The notes: a model not told the origin generated them from the letters alone. DNA of 64,000 bases from Chrysomallon squamiferum (GCA_012295275.1 CM022666.1:5000867-5064866); one strand, 5' to 3'; shown: positions 1-10,929, numbered from the stretch's first letter. Made by a program: numbers and translations.

Positions 1-330
1 TTTTTTTTTTTAAATAAGGAGAAATAAATATTTTAACAGATCATAGATATTAAACAAACAGTAAATCATTTACAAATCACTTTATACAAAAAGATTAAGA
101 AATAATTATACACCACTCACTGTGGGTTTTGTTTTCATTTAAGATATCGTATTTTGTTTCTAAAGTTATTTTCTTTTGTTTCGTTTAATCATCAGCATAT
201 CTATTCGTTTTGACATATTGGAAAAGTAAATTATAAAAGTGTTAAGTTTAAATGGAAGCAGAAGAGAAGAGAGAATCTGAACACCACATGCACGTGTGAC
301 GTCTGCGTGTCAACTGATCAACACAGTGTG
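1..330 (+). repeat. Start of duplicated block (unit A leader)
   Basis: This stretch recurs at about 44,880-45,245, and its last 130 bases recur at 5,030-5,155. At 44.5 kb the same leader lies directly downstream of a TNF exon relic, so the window probably opens just after another decayed TNF copy. No gene is seen in it. Confidence 0.7.
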
Positions 331-417
331 TATATGTGTGTGTGTATATATGTGTGTATGTATGTGTGTGTGTCAAAACAACTAATTAGCAACCACAACA
401 ACAATACAAAATAAACG

Positions 418-560
<143 letters not shown>

Positions 561-1014
561 TAATAACTGTTATAATAACGGTTATTATAATGGTTTTAAG
601 CGTAAAGTGGTGAATCTAAGCTGCTCAACTTCAACAGAATAGAGTTGAGATAATAATAAACATTTTTGTTCAATTGAACAATTTTATATATTTGTAAATT
701 GGATGTAATGTATGTGTTTTTTTACATACAGTGTCACTGACTTTCAGGTAGTCAACACCTCAAATGTAGGAAGCAACAAAATTTTCTTGGTGTCTTCGTA
801 CTAAAGACTAATATGCTAAAATGATCTGTGAGTATTCAAAGCCTGACAAACATCAAAACAAAAATCCCTTCACTGGTAATATCTATTAAACAAAAGTATG
901 AACACATGCATAATCTAATAAGACAGCATATATATGTATACACCCTTTATTCTACACTAGAATACAACAGACACAATACACTTTTAAAACTGTATTCAAT
1001 ATAGCAGTAAATAA

Positions 1015-1175
1015 TCATATAGACGGATAGAATAATTGTAATCGGTCGCAACAATCACGTAAGGATTATTTCAAAAGAGCAAACATCTACATATCTAGTT
1101 ACACAGTGCGTTCAGTGGACAGCGACCGTTACCCTGGATTTGTTCAACAGTTCTTACCTCACAAAACCAAACATA
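1015..1175 (+). repeat. Dispersed repeat (family S segment)
   Basis: The same segment, containing GTTCAGTGGACAGCGACCGT, recurs at about 5,600-5,770, 29,040-29,150 (partial) and 56,890-57,060 on the plus strand. It recurs inverted at about 32,400-32,570, 46,070-46,230 and 52,110-52,280. It has no coding content and marks edges of larger duplicated blocks. Confidence 0.75.
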
Positions 1176-1327
1176 AAAATATATCCGATCTCTGATGAAA
1201 AAGGACTCACGTTATTTCTCAACGTGTTCCCAACCTTGCAGAATGAAGTGTGACCGAGGTGGTAATTAATCCCGAAAAAAAGACACAGGAAAAATTGTCA
1301 AAATTTTAGTTAAGAAATATATTAGCA

Positions 1328-1597
1328 ATGAAAGATAGATTAAACACATTTTGTCAAAGTATTTTGTTAATGTTTATTTTTATTTTAGTGTTGATGGTTT
1401 TTAATGTTGATATTCCATCCGATATCACGAAGAAGTTCTGCCGCAGCATACACGAACACTTCATAACAGATTTTGATACCACCCTTATTGCTATGAATAA
1501 CTTCCATATTAAACATACTTCTGATACTAGAGCAAGCTGGAGAATATATAGTCAAACACATTTTAACATGGAACATTTTGTAAATTATTTACAATAG
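1328..1597 (+). other. 89-codon open frame conserved between units A and B, probably non-coding
   Basis: ATG-initiated frame with a hydrophobic segment at about residues 12-26. The unit B copy (5,936-6,205) is also open. By eye the two differ at four bases, and all four change an amino acid. That is what neutral drift gives and is not a sign of protein constraint. A third copy at about 29,181-29,405 has deletions. No family was recognised. It is listed because it is the longest conserved open frame of the block. Confidence 0.25.
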
Positions 1598-1616
1598 GAA
1601 GATCTTAGTTTAAATC

Positions 1617-1750
1617 TATCCTAATCAGTAAGCTGGACCCAAGCATCACCCCTGCACAACATGAAGACTCTTTCTTTAATCCTGCCTAATTAATAAGTGT
1701 AACAAGTCATCACCCCTGCACAGTATGAAACCTCTTTCTTTAATCTAACC
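1617..1750 (+). repeat. 64-bp tandem repeat, two units
   Basis: Tandem units containing CATCACCCCTGCACA and CTCTTTCTTTAAT, just downstream of the 89-codon frame. The counterpart in unit B has three units. Confidence 0.85.
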
Positions 1751-1899
1751 TAATTGACCTAATCAGTAAGCTTAACAATTACCCCATGTAGACTATGATG
1801 TCACATTCAATACTCTATAAATTCATAAATTTTTTTTAATATACAAATTGTTACTTTTTTCCAGCCACTGAATCGGTTTATTCCCGATTCTGGCAGTGT

Positions 1900-1907
1900 G
1901 ATTTCTT

Positions 1908-1963
<56 letters not shown>

Positions 1964-1998
1964 TATTTCTTTCTTTCTTTATTCATTTATTTATTTTT
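1900..1998. repeat. TTTC microsatellite
   Basis: About twenty TTTC tetranucleotides ending in TTTA variants. The same site in unit B carries a shorter array (about 6,575-6,640). Confidence 0.95.
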
Positions 1999-1999
1999 T

Positions 2000-2400
2000 T
2001 ATTCGGCCGACTGAATCAACAGTCATGATACAAGTAACGTTTACAAGTGGAAGATTCTTCTGTCACAGGGAGATATTTTTGAGACATTTTATATTCCTGG
2101 CCCTGTAGTAATAAACGGATGATTACAGATATTTATTCTGATTACGTGTAAGATGACAAATCCGGGCTGGAACATATCTATTCGTGATACACAGACTACA
2201 TGTTTTCTTTTTGTTGTTTATGGTTTAGTTGACACAGGACTAGAAGTTACGCTGCACTCTTTATTTAACAATAACGACAAAAGCAGCCGCAACAACAACA
2301 ACAACTACTACTACTACCACATCTACAACAACAACTACTACTATTACAACAACAATTATAGCAATAACAACTATAATATGTAGCTTATTTATGAACAATA
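2000..2400 (+). repeat. Dispersed repeat family M
   Basis: Block containing AGATGACAAATCCGGGCTGGA followed by ACA/ACT-rich triplets. Copies lie at about 6,660-7,040 and 57,070-57,310 (plus strand). Inverted copies lie at about 32,210-32,390, 45,900-46,060, 47,960-48,150, 50,340-50,530 and 50,590-50,760. Several copies keep a 60-100-codon open frame, but triplet repeats fill its 3' half and the copies differ freely. I read it as a non-coding interspersed repeat. Confidence 0.7.
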
Positions 2401-2549
2401 CAAACAGACAAAAAAAATACATATAATAACTTTGCTCATTTTATTCATAGTATATTAAATGACTATACGAAATCTATAGCGAAAAATTAAAAACGACAGA
2501 AGAAGAAACATTAAGTAATAAACTTAAATAAATCAGACGACATTTCCTC

Positions 2550-2692
2550 TTAGCCAATCAAAAATGATCGAGTGAGCTGGTAGAGAATATGATAAGATCT
2601 TTTCAAAGTAGCTGGTATAAAAATCAACGAAGCCTGTCATACAGCGTAGACGTACTTCACTCCATTGTGAACACAGACTGAGCCTAATTTAG
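2550..2692 (+). promoter_or_regulatory. Core promoter and first non-coding exon, unit A
   Basis: A CCAAT box at 2,554-2,558 lies about 60 bases before a TATA box (TATAAAAA, 2,616-2,623). Transcription would start near 2,646. The exon-like segment ends at 2,692 with a strong donor (TTTAG|GTAAGT). The same arrangement occurs before both intact TNF genes, so I infer a TNF-cluster promoter. Here it leads into a decayed TNF copy. Confidence 0.6.
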
Positions 2693-2975
2693 GTAAGTAA
2701 ATGTTTTATTTATTTCATAGGTTATATTTATTTATATAAAATTATAATTTCACTTATTTCATAGGTAATATATATTTATATAAAATTATAATTTCATTTA
2801 TTTCATTGATTATAAATATTTATATAAAAGGATTATTTCAATTATTTCCTAGGTTATATATATTTATATAAAATTATAATTTCACTTATTTCATTGATTA
2901 TAAATATTTATATAAAAGGATTATTTCACTTATTTCATAGGTTATTTATATTTATATAAAATTATAATTTCACTA
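2693..2975 (+). repeat. About 45-bp tandem repeat in first intron, unit A
   Basis: Five to six imperfect copies of a unit containing ACTTATTTCATAGGTTATAT and TATATAAAATTATAATTTC. Unit B and the 34.7-kb block have fewer copies. A short inverted stretch of the same unit lies at 45,565-45,645. Confidence 0.85.
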
Positions 2976-3273
2976 TGCTGTTTAGGATTTATGCACGTCC
3001 TAATTTCATGTGTATAATATAATATTAAGTGATACTACACCGACCTGTAATATTAAGTGATATTACATCGAAAATGCAAAATGCATGTGCAACCTTAATT
3101 TTCCAGTTCAATTTGCTGTATAGGATTTTTCCAGGCCCTAGTTTCACTTGTATAATATTAAGTGATATTACACCGACCTGTAATATTAAGTGATATTACA
3201 TCGAAAATGTGCAAAATGCATGTGCAATCCGTGCCACTGGCACCTTAATGTACCAGTTCACTTTGCTGTTTAG

Positions 3274-3384
3274 GATTTTTCCGCGCCCTAGTTTCACTTG
3301 TATAATATTAAGTGATATTACATCAACTTGAAAAAACAAAACATGGCGGTAAGGTCGATAAGTATCTATCACATGCGCTGACAG
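3274..3384 (+). other. Candidate non-coding exon, unit A
   Basis: Bounded by TGCTGTTTAG acceptor and CTGACAG|GTAAGA donor. The same boundaries are kept at 7,681-7,791 and 34,890-35,005. It has no long open frame, so it would be 5' untranslated sequence between the promoter exon and the TNF coding exon. Retention of both splice sites in three copies is the only support. Confidence 0.4.
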
Positions 3385-3710
3385 GTAAGAATAATAACAG
3401 CCACAGAAAATCACGCTGCGATCTATAAACAATAACGTTTACGGTAGTTTGAATTTCTAGCACTGAGAGGAAACCAGCACTGGACGTGATCTTTCGAGGA
3501 CGATACAATATCAGCAAACAGAGCGGATATGTAGAATGAGGACCTGGCAAGCTTTGACAGATTTGTTCTGACTTTGCACTAAACCAACTAGCCAAGGTTT
3601 TAGGAACGGATAAAGAGAACGTTACCTCAGCTATTTTTTTTTTCTTTCATCCGGCTAAACATTTTTACAGAAGTGTTTCAAGAACCAGACGATATACCTA
3701 ATTTTATATT

Positions 3711-4015
3711 TGTGACCGTACTCGTATGACCGTACTCGTATCATTAATCACAATTACGTAAACGTATGTTTCATGATTGTTTAATGTATTATTATCAAGT
3801 CACCTGTATATCATAATTAAATAATAAACGTGAACCTTAACTGGTGTTGTGTTTATTTCTCTAGTGAGTAGATAGACTTATTGATTTATATAGATTGCTG
3901 TCAATTTAGCGTGTATATTCTTTGTTAGGAGGCCAGTAAAACACAATGTTACCCTAGACTGAGTCATAATAAAACATACAACGTGTTTAATGATGTGAGC
4001 CACGTGACAGGAACA
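3711..4015 (+). mobile_element. LTR-like segment, unit A
   Basis: A 305-bp stretch beginning TGTGACC and ending GGAACA (TG...CA termini), with an internal AATAAA. It is followed six bases later by TTGGGGCTCTCGTCCGGGAT, which resembles the tRNA-Pro primer-binding site of some retroelements with two extra bases. The paralogous block at 35.4 kb lacks the segment: its sequence diverges right after the shared flank ending near 35,440. No gag or pol frame follows, so at most this is a solo LTR with leader. Confidence 0.4.
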
Positions 4016-4021
4016 TAAAAG

Positions 4022-4041
4022 TTGGGGCTCTCGTCCGGGAT
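4022..4041 (+). mobile_element. Primer-binding-like site, unit A
   Basis: TTGGGGCTCTCGTCCGGGAT matches the 3' end complement of tRNA-Pro except for a TC insertion. It is identical in unit B at 8,431-8,450. It is meaningful only together with the upstream TG...CA segment. Confidence 0.4.
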
Positions 4042-4413
4042 TTTTCAAATAATTAATTTGGGAGCTCGTTTTCTAAAATTCTTATGGAATTATTTCTTTA
4101 GATGCATTGAGTATTTTCTCAGTTTAATGACAGCTAATTTACGTTTATATCCACTTCAGAAAACACAACACAACAAAATAATAACGATATTAAAATAAAT
4201 AAGTCAAAACTGAGAAACTATTATGGAGCCAAGAGGGCTGAGCTATTAGAATTGTAAATATTCATAACAAACATTTCAACTGCCCAGTCAAACAAGACAG
4301 AGCAAACCAGAGAAATTTTAACAGAGGCTTTGTTTGGCGATTCTGTAGATAACGAGAGTGGGGGGAGTAACTCCGAGTGTGGCAGAATCAGTATAGGTGT
4401 GTGCATATTGAGA
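4042..4413 (+). other. Leader and short acidic open frame before the gap
   Basis: After the primer-like site comes an AT-rich leader. From about 4,255 a short open frame reads through residues LFGDSVDNES to the gap. The unit B copy (about 8,550-8,720) is also open and has an in-frame ATG. The acidic FGDS...DNES pattern recalls the start of chromatin or elongation factors, but it is too short to assign. It may be a captured gene fragment or the start of a retroelement leader frame. Confidence 0.25.
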
Positions 4414-4613
4414 NNNNNNNNNNNNNNNNNNNNNNNNNNNNNNNNNNNNNNNNNNNNNNNNNNNNNNNNNNNNNNNNNNNNNNNNNNNNNNNNNNNNNNN
4501 NNNNNNNNNNNNNNNNNNNNNNNNNNNNNNNNNNNNNNNNNNNNNNNNNNNNNNNNNNNNNNNNNNNNNNNNNNNNNNNNNNNNNNNNNNNNNNNNNNNN
4601 NNNNNNNNNNNNN
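4414..4613. other. Assembly gap (200 N)
   Basis: Exactly 200 N, so a placeholder length. It sits between TNF intron-like sequence and a GT array, at the place where unit B reads directly into the TNF first coding exon. Confidence 0.99.
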
Positions 4614-4639
<26 letters not shown>

Positions 4640-4650
<11 letters not shown>

Positions 4651-5010
4651 ATTTATTATTTTTTACTTTTATTTTTGAAAGAATGTTATTTATGTGTGTG
4701 TCTTTATCTTGGTATTAATAACATTTTTTATCTTGTTTTGACACAGACTGCATCTAAAAGAAAATGAAGTACTAAACTTGATAATCATCAGTTTTATAAA
4801 AACATTAAATGGAAAAAATGAAAGAAAAAGAAAGGAAGTTTTATATTGAAATAGGTAAATTCGATATAAAAATATTAAATAATTAAGTTCATTACAAATG
4901 AAATTAAATTCAAAATTGATTATAGTAGACGAGTTTCAAAACTAGTTATTAACATTCTTTTAGAAACTGAGTGAAAGTCATAGAAAAAGCTGAGAAAAAA
5001 GTGGTAAATT
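4640..5010 (+). pseudogene. Decayed TNF ligand copy (relic 1)
   Basis: After the GT array comes sequence matching the intron before the first coding exon of the TNF genes, then an acceptor (ACACAG) at 4,746. A deleted remnant of coding exon 1 follows (about 4,747-4,815); it keeps the text ACTAAACTTGATAATCATCA but has lost the start region and the whole cysteine stalk. A remnant of exon 2 lies at 4,964-5,003, with its donor GTAAAT, out of frame and ending in TGA. No exon 4 or homology-domain exon follows; sequence passes straight into unit B. Confidence 0.75.
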
Positions 5011-5249
5011 AACACAAACACAAGCACAAATTGGTTTTGACATATTGAAAAGTAAATTATAAAAGTGTTAAGTTTAAATGGAAGCAGAAGAGAAGAGAGA
5101 ATCTGAACACCACATGCACGTGTGACGTCTGCGTGTCAACTGATCAACACAGTGTGTATATGTGTGTGTGTATATATGTGTGTATGTATGTGTGTGTGTC
5201 AAAACAACTAATTAGCAACCACAACAACAATAAAAAATAAACGAATAGA

Positions 5250-5261
5250 TAAATAAATAGA

Positions 5262-5325
<64 letters not shown>

Positions 5326-5345
5326 TAATAATAATAATTAATTAA
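5250..5345. repeat. ATAA/AAT microsatellite, unit B
   Basis: Same site as the array at 418-560, contracted. Confidence 0.95.
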
Positions 5346-5935
5346 TTAATAACTGTTATAATAACGGTTATTATAATGGTTTTAAGCGTAAAGTGGTGAA
5401 TCTAAGCTGCTCAACTTCAACAGAATAGAGCTGAGATAATAATAAACATTTTTGTTCAATTGAACAATTTTATATATTTATAAAATGTAATGTATGTATT
5501 TTTTTACATACAGTGTCACTGACTTTCAGGTAGTCAACACCTCAGATGTAGGAAGCAACAAAATTTTCTTGGTGTCTTCGTATTAAGGATTAAAACTGTA
5601 TTCAATATAGCAGTAAATAATCATATAGACGGATAGAATAATTGTAATCGGTCGCAACAATCACGTAAGGATTAATACAAAAGAGCAAACAGATACATAT
5701 CTAGTTACACAGAGCGTTCAGTGGACAGCGACCGTTACCCTGGATTTGTTCAACAGTTCTTACCTCACAAAACCAAACATAAAAATATCTTGGATCTCTG
5801 ATGAAAAAGGACTCACGTTATTTCTCAACGTGTTCCCAACCTTGCAGATTGACGTGTGTGACCGAGGTGGTAATTAATCCCGAAAAAAAGACACAGGAAA
5901 AATTGTCAAAATTTTAGTTAAGAAATATATTAGCA

Positions 5936-6205
5936 ATGAAAGATAGATTAAACACATTTTGTCAAAGTATTTTGTTAATGTTTATTTTTATTTTAGTGTT
6001 GATGGTTTTTAATGTTGATATTCCATCCGATATCACGAAGAAGTTCTGCCGCAGCATACACGAACACTTCATAACAGATTTTGATACCACCCTTATTGCT
6101 ATGAAAAACTTCCATATTAAATATACTTCTGATACTAGAGCAAGCTGGAGAATATATAGTCAAACACATTTTAACATGGAACATTTTATAAATCATTTAC
6201 AATAG
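5936..6205 (+). other. 89-codon open frame, unit B copy
   Basis: Counterpart of 1,328-1,597 with four substitutions, all amino-acid changing by eye. Probably not a gene. Confidence 0.25.
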
Positions 6206-6224
6206 GAAGCTCTTAGTTTAAATC

Positions 6225-6420
6225 TATCCTAATCAGTAAGCTGGACCCAAGCATCACCCCTGCACAATATGAAGACTCTTTCTTTAATCCTGCCTAATTA
6301 ATAAGTGTAACAAGTCATCACCCCTGCACAATATGAAGACTCTTTCTTTAATCCTGCCTAATTAATAAGTGTAACAAGTCACCACCCCTGCACAGTATGA
6401 AACCTCTTTCTTTAATCTAA
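6225..6420 (+). repeat. 64-bp tandem repeat, three units
   Basis: Same repeat as at 1,617-1,750 with one extra unit; the first two units are nearly identical. Confidence 0.85.
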
Positions 6421-6574
6421 CCTAATTGACCTAATCAGTAAGCTTAACAATTACCCCATGTAGACTATGATGTCACATTCAATACTCTATAAATTCATAC
6501 ATTTTTTTTAATATACAAATTGTTACTTTTTTCCAGCCACTGAATCGGTTTATTCCCGATTCTGGCAGTGTGAT

Positions 6575-6579
6575 TTCTT

Positions 6580-6635
<56 letters not shown>

Positions 6636-6645
6636 TATTCATTTA
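6575..6645. repeat. TTTC microsatellite, unit B
   Basis: Uninterrupted TTTC tetranucleotides ending in TTTATTC. Confidence 0.95.
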
Positions 6646-7206
6646 TTTATTTTTTTATTCGGCCGACTGAATCAACAGTCATGATACAAGTAACGTTTAC
6701 AAGTGGAAGATTCTTCTGTCACAGGGAGATATTTTTGAGACATTTTATATTCCTGGCCCTGTAATAATAAATGGATGATTACAGATATTTATTCTGATTA
6801 CGTGTAAGATGACAAATCCGGGCTGGAACTTTCCACTGTGTGATACACAGACTACATGTTTTCCTTTTGTTGTTTATGGTTTAGTTGACACAGGACTAGA
6901 AATTACGCTGTACTCTTTATTTAACAATAACGACAAAATCAGCCGCAACAACAACAACAACCACTACTACTACCACAACTACAACAACAACTACTGCTAT
7001 TACAACAACAATTATAGCAATAACAACTATAATATGTAGCTTATTTATGAACAATACAAACAGACAAAAAAAATACATGTAATAACTTTGCTCATTTTAT
7101 TCATAGTATATTAAATGACTATACGAAATCTATAGCGAAAAATTAAAAACGACAGAAGAAGAAACATTAAGCAATAAATTTAAATAAAATAGACGACAAT
7201 TCCTCT

Positions 7207-7348
7207 TAGCCAATCAAAAATGATCGAGGGAGCGGGTAGAGAATATCACATGATCTTTTCAAAATCGCTGGTATAAAAATCAACGAAGCCTGTCATAGAG
7301 CGTAGACGTGCTTCACTCCTTTATGAACACAGACTGAGCATAATTTAG
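7207..7348 (+). promoter_or_regulatory. Probable promoter and first exon of TNF-like gene 1
   Basis: CCAAT at 7,210-7,214, TATAAAAA at 7,272-7,279, and an exon-like segment ending at 7,348 with TTTAG|GTAAGT. It is the nearest promoter-like site upstream of the TNF coding exon at 8,817, about 1.5 kb away. The same arrangement precedes gene 2. Confidence 0.6.
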
Positions 7349-7545
7349 GTAAGTAAATGTTTTACTTATTTCATAGGTTATATTTATTTATATAAAATTA
7401 TAATTTCACTTATTTCTTAGGTAATATATATTTATATAAAATTATAATTTCATTTATTTCATTGATTATAAATATTTATATAAAAGGATTATTTCACTTA
7501 TTTCATAGGTTATATATATTTATATAAAATTATAATTTCACTATG
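7349..7545 (+). repeat. About 45-bp tandem repeat, unit B
   Basis: Four copies of the unit described for 2,693-2,975. Confidence 0.85.
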
Positions 7546-7680
7546 CTGTTTAGGATTTATGCACGTCCTAATTTCATGTGTATAATATAATATTAAGTGA
7601 TATTACATCGAAAATGTGCAAAATGCATGTGGAATCCGTGCCACTGGCACCTTAATGTACCAGTTCACTTTGCTGTTTAG

Positions 7681-7791
7681 GATTTTTCCACGCACTAGTT
7701 TCACTTGTATAATATTAAGTGATATTACATCAACTTGAAAAAACAAAACATCGCGGTAAGGTGGATAAGTATCTAGCACATGAGTTGGCAG
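7681..7791 (+). other. Candidate second non-coding exon of TNF-like gene 1
   Basis: Exactly 111 bases, like the unit A copy, with TGCTGTTTAG acceptor and TTGGCAG|GTAAGA donor. It lies between the promoter exon and the coding exon and has no open frame of note. Confidence 0.4.
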
Positions 7792-8118
7792 GTAAGAATA
7801 ATAACAGCCACAGAAAATCACGCTGCATGCTATAAACAATAACGTTCACGGTAGTTTGAATTTCTGGCACTGAGAGGAAACCAGCCCTGGACGTGATCTT
7901 TCGAGGACGATACAATATCAGCAAACAGAGCGGATATGTACAATGAGGACCCGGCAAGCTTTGATAGGTTTTTTCTGCCTTTGCACTAAACCAACTAGCC
8001 AAGGTTTTAGGAAAGGATAAAGAGAACATTACCTCAGCTATTTTTTTTTTTTTTTCATCCGGCTAAACATTTTTACAGAAGTGTTTCAAGAACCAGACGA
8101 TATACCTAATTTTATATT

Positions 8119-8423
8119 TGTGACCGTACTCGTATGATCGTACTCGTATCATTAATCACAATTACGTAAACGTATGTTTCATGATTGTTTAATGTATTTT
8201 TATCAAGTCACCTGTATATCATAATTAAATAATTAACGTGAACCTTAACTACTGTTGTGTTTATTTCTCTAGTGAGTAGATAGACTTATTGATTTATATA
8301 GATTGCTGTCAATTTAGTATTTATATTCTTTGTTAGGTGGCCAGTAAAACACATTGTTACCCTAGACTGAGTCATAATAAAACATACAACGTGTTTAAAG
8401 ATGTGAGCCACGTGACAGGAACA
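8119..8423 (+). mobile_element. LTR-like segment, unit B, with primer-like site at 8,431-8,450
   Basis: Same 305-bp length and TG...CA ends as the unit A copy. It was carried along by the block duplication and is not an independent insertion. It has no internal retroelement genes. Confidence 0.4.
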
Positions 8424-8841
8424 TAAAAAGTTGGGGCTCTCGTCCGGGATTTTTCAAATAATTAATTTGGGGGCTCGTTTTCTAAAATTCTTATGGAATT
8501 ATTTATTTAGATGTATTGAGTATTTTATTTAGATGTATTGAGGGCTGAGCTATTAGAATTGTAAATATTCATAACAAACATTTCAACTGCCCAGTCAAAC
8601 ATGATAGAGCAAACCAGAGAAATTTTATCAGAGGCTTTGTTTGGCGATTCTGTAGATAACGAGAGTAGGGGGAGTAACTCCGAGTGTGGCAGAATCAGTA
8701 TAGGTGTGTGCATATTGAGACTGTGTACGGGTGCGCGTGTGTGTATTTATCTTGGTATTATTTATTACTAATAACATTCTTTTCTTCTTTTCGTCATGTT
8801 TTACAGACTACTTCTGAAGGAAATAAAAGTTGTTACACAAA

Positions 8842-10687
8842 ATGGTACCAATTCGTCCAGTCATTGCCATTTCTCTTATGATGCTCAACTTGATACTCAT
8901 CAGTGTCATTGCATCTGGAATATTAAATGAATTTCTGAACAGAGAAACCAACTTGTTGTTTGACAAGGAACTGTGTGTGAAAATCTCGTGCAAACCAGGA
9001 GAAAACTGTTGTGATGACAAATCTACGAACAGAACCAGGAACAATACCACGTATTGCTGTTACAGAGATGGAGAAAAAGTGATCAGTGAAATTATGAAAA
9101 AGGTAAATTCTGTATTTAATTCTAAAAACTTATATTCCATAAATACATTAAATGAAAAAAAAAAATGTTTTCTGGAGATATGAAATTATGAAAGAGGTAA
9201 ATTCTCTATAAAAATAATAAAAAGTTAAATTCATTATAAACGAAATAATAATATTTGAATTATGAAAAGGAGACATTAATAGTGCTGAAAAATATTTATA
9301 AATTTAAAACTGATTATTGTGGACTAGTTTCAAATTGGTTATTAACATTCTTTTTAGAAACTGAGTGAAATTCATACAAAAGCTGAGAAGAGTGGTAAGT
9401 TAACACACACATATAGACACTCAGACATACGTAAAACCACAAAGTCGCAGAAACACAGTAACACACAAGAAAAGTCATAAACACATATATACACAAACAC
9501 AGACAGACAAACACACAGAAAAAGATCCACACACAAACAGAAACATTCAGGCACACATATTTAAATAACCACAAAAGTTTTTATAATTATGTATTTGTGT
9601 GTACGTGCATATTTGTGTACAGTCTATGTATGTAAATAAGTACAAGTGTATATTTATGTATGTGTGTGTGTGTGCGTGTTTCAGAACCAAAACTAAAGCA
9701 GATCAGAGATGTCGCTGATCTCTTGAATTTAGATAATAAAATCAATGTATACGAATCTGTGTATGTATGTTTGAATCTATATATTTATACATGTATCAGT
9801 AGTCTACATGTGTCTGTATATATATATATTTCAGAACAGAAACTTAAACAGATCAGAGAGGTCGCTGATCGTCTGAATAATAAAAACAATGTGAAGACAT
9901 GGGCTCATCTACAAATGGAAGTTAATGCAACATATGACAAAAGTAAGAAAACGAATAGTAGTAGCAGTGGTAGCAGCAGTAGTAGTAATAGTAGTAGCAG
10001 TAGTAGAGTACTAGTAATAGTAGTAGTAGTATTAGAAGCAGAGTAATTTTACTGTGTAAAAGAGGTGATTTAAGTACTATTCACATAGATATTAGTAGTG
10101 GTTAGGAAATAATAGAAAAAATTGTGATAACAATAGTATTAGCACCTTAGTAGTAAAAATATCAGTGATGGTACTAAAGTAGTCAATAGCAGAAGTTTGA
10201 AGTAGTTATAGAAATATATTAGTAATATTAACTACAACTGTTGACAATTTAAAATAAAAATATTATTTAAAAATATTTTCTTCTTACAAACTTTTCAGAC
10301 AACCCAAAGCCTTTGATCAAATGGACTTCGTCTGGTAAAAGATCGTTTGTGAAAGGAGGTGTGGCTGTTGTCGCTGACGGGATTCAAGTCAAACACTCTG
10401 CTTACTACTTCATATACAGCAACGTTTTATTCCATGCCAACCAACTCAGAGAGCTAGAATACGCTAGGCTGTGTCACTCAATTGAAAAATATCCAAATTA
10501 TGAAGTTCTCTACAAAAATCCTCAAACAGCATGCAAAGTACGAAGACACCAGGAAGCTTTTGCTGCTTCCTACATTGGAGCTGTTTACTACCTGAAAGCC
10601 AATGACACTGTAGTGGTGAGAACATCAGTTGTGAACAGAATTTTGAGAGATCCTGAGACAACCTACTTTGGCCTGTATATGCTTTGA
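8842..10687 (+). CDS. TNF ligand superfamily member, gene 1 (five candidate exons)
   Basis: Type II membrane cytokine of the TNF ligand superfamily, expected to trimerise and bind TNF-receptor-like proteins at the cell surface. Coding exons: 8,842-9,102 (acceptor at 8,816, 5' untranslated from 8,817), 9,358-9,394, 9,835-9,942 and 10,299-10,687, all with GT/AG borders. Phases fit (0, then 1, 1), giving 264 codons. Residues 1-6 are cytosolic and about 7-28 form the membrane anchor. The stalk has Cys 45, 50, 56, 57, 72 and 73 and NRT and NNTT glycosylation sites. Exon 4 is a helical repeat (KLKQIREVADRL). The last exon is the TNF homology domain, with IKW, YYFIYSNVLF, one Cys pair, YIGAVYYLKANDTV and terminal YFGLYML. 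Domain features are typical of the family. The receptor and precise subfamily are unknown. Confidence 0.88.
9685..9780 (+). other. Extra stalk exon 3 of gene 1 (alternative or relic)
   Basis: After TTTCAG at 9,684 the text reads PKLKQIRDVADLL in phase 1, a clear duplicate of exon 4. No good phase-1 donor follows: the GTATAC at about 9,748 would leave phase 0, and later GT sites run into an ATG/TGT-rich repeat. The same extra exon exists in gene 2, so the exon duplication is older than the gene duplication. It is probably skipped or only used in rare isoforms. Confidence 0.5.
9950..10050. repeat. AGT triplet repeat in gene 1 intron
   Basis: Imperfect AGT/AGC triplets right after the exon 4 donor. 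The same site in gene 2 (37,650-37,735) carries a similar array. Confidence 0.85.
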
Positions 10688-10854
10688 GGTTCTTAAGAGA
10701 GGTCTGATTGTAAACTGTAATATATAATTTTCTGTATTCTCACAGAAAGACAGAACTCGTGGATTTCTATATATCAAACAAACCTTCTATCGTAACATTA
10801 TCTTGAAACATTTATAGTAGATATACACTGATCTATCTTTATAGCCTTCAGTGT

Positions 10855-10895
10855 CGTTATTATTATTATTATTATTATTATTAATATTAATATTA

Positions 10896-10929
<34 letters not shown>

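Larger units (their letters stand above)
5030..8720 (+). repeat. Segmental duplication unit B
   Basis: Second copy of 204-4,413, slightly shorter through loss of microsatellite and tandem units and of about 100 bases around 5,585. It joins directly to the intron before TNF-like gene 1, so its promoter and non-coding exons are probably that gene's 5' end. Confidence 0.85.

Noticed and set aside
2153-2383. Family M frame (TNPGW...) as a small gene
   Set aside because: Half of it is triplet repeat, copies occur in both orientations and are truncated at random, and it is part of a dispersed repeat.
3323-3595. Minus-strand open frame conserved in units A, B and the 35-kb block
   Set aside because: It lies across plus-strand splice signals in duplicated non-coding sequence and changes freely between copies; conservation is explained by recent duplication.
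4022-4041. tRNA gene on the minus strand
   Set aside because: Only the 3' end resembles a tRNA; no T-loop, anticodon arm or D-arm sequence is present around it.
8808-9050. Minus-strand frame over TNF exon 1
   Set aside because: Shadow of the plus-strand TNF coding exon.
10464-10661. Minus-strand frame within the TNF homology domain exon
   Set aside because: Shadow of the plus-strand exon, repeated at 38,216 in gene 2 for the same reason.
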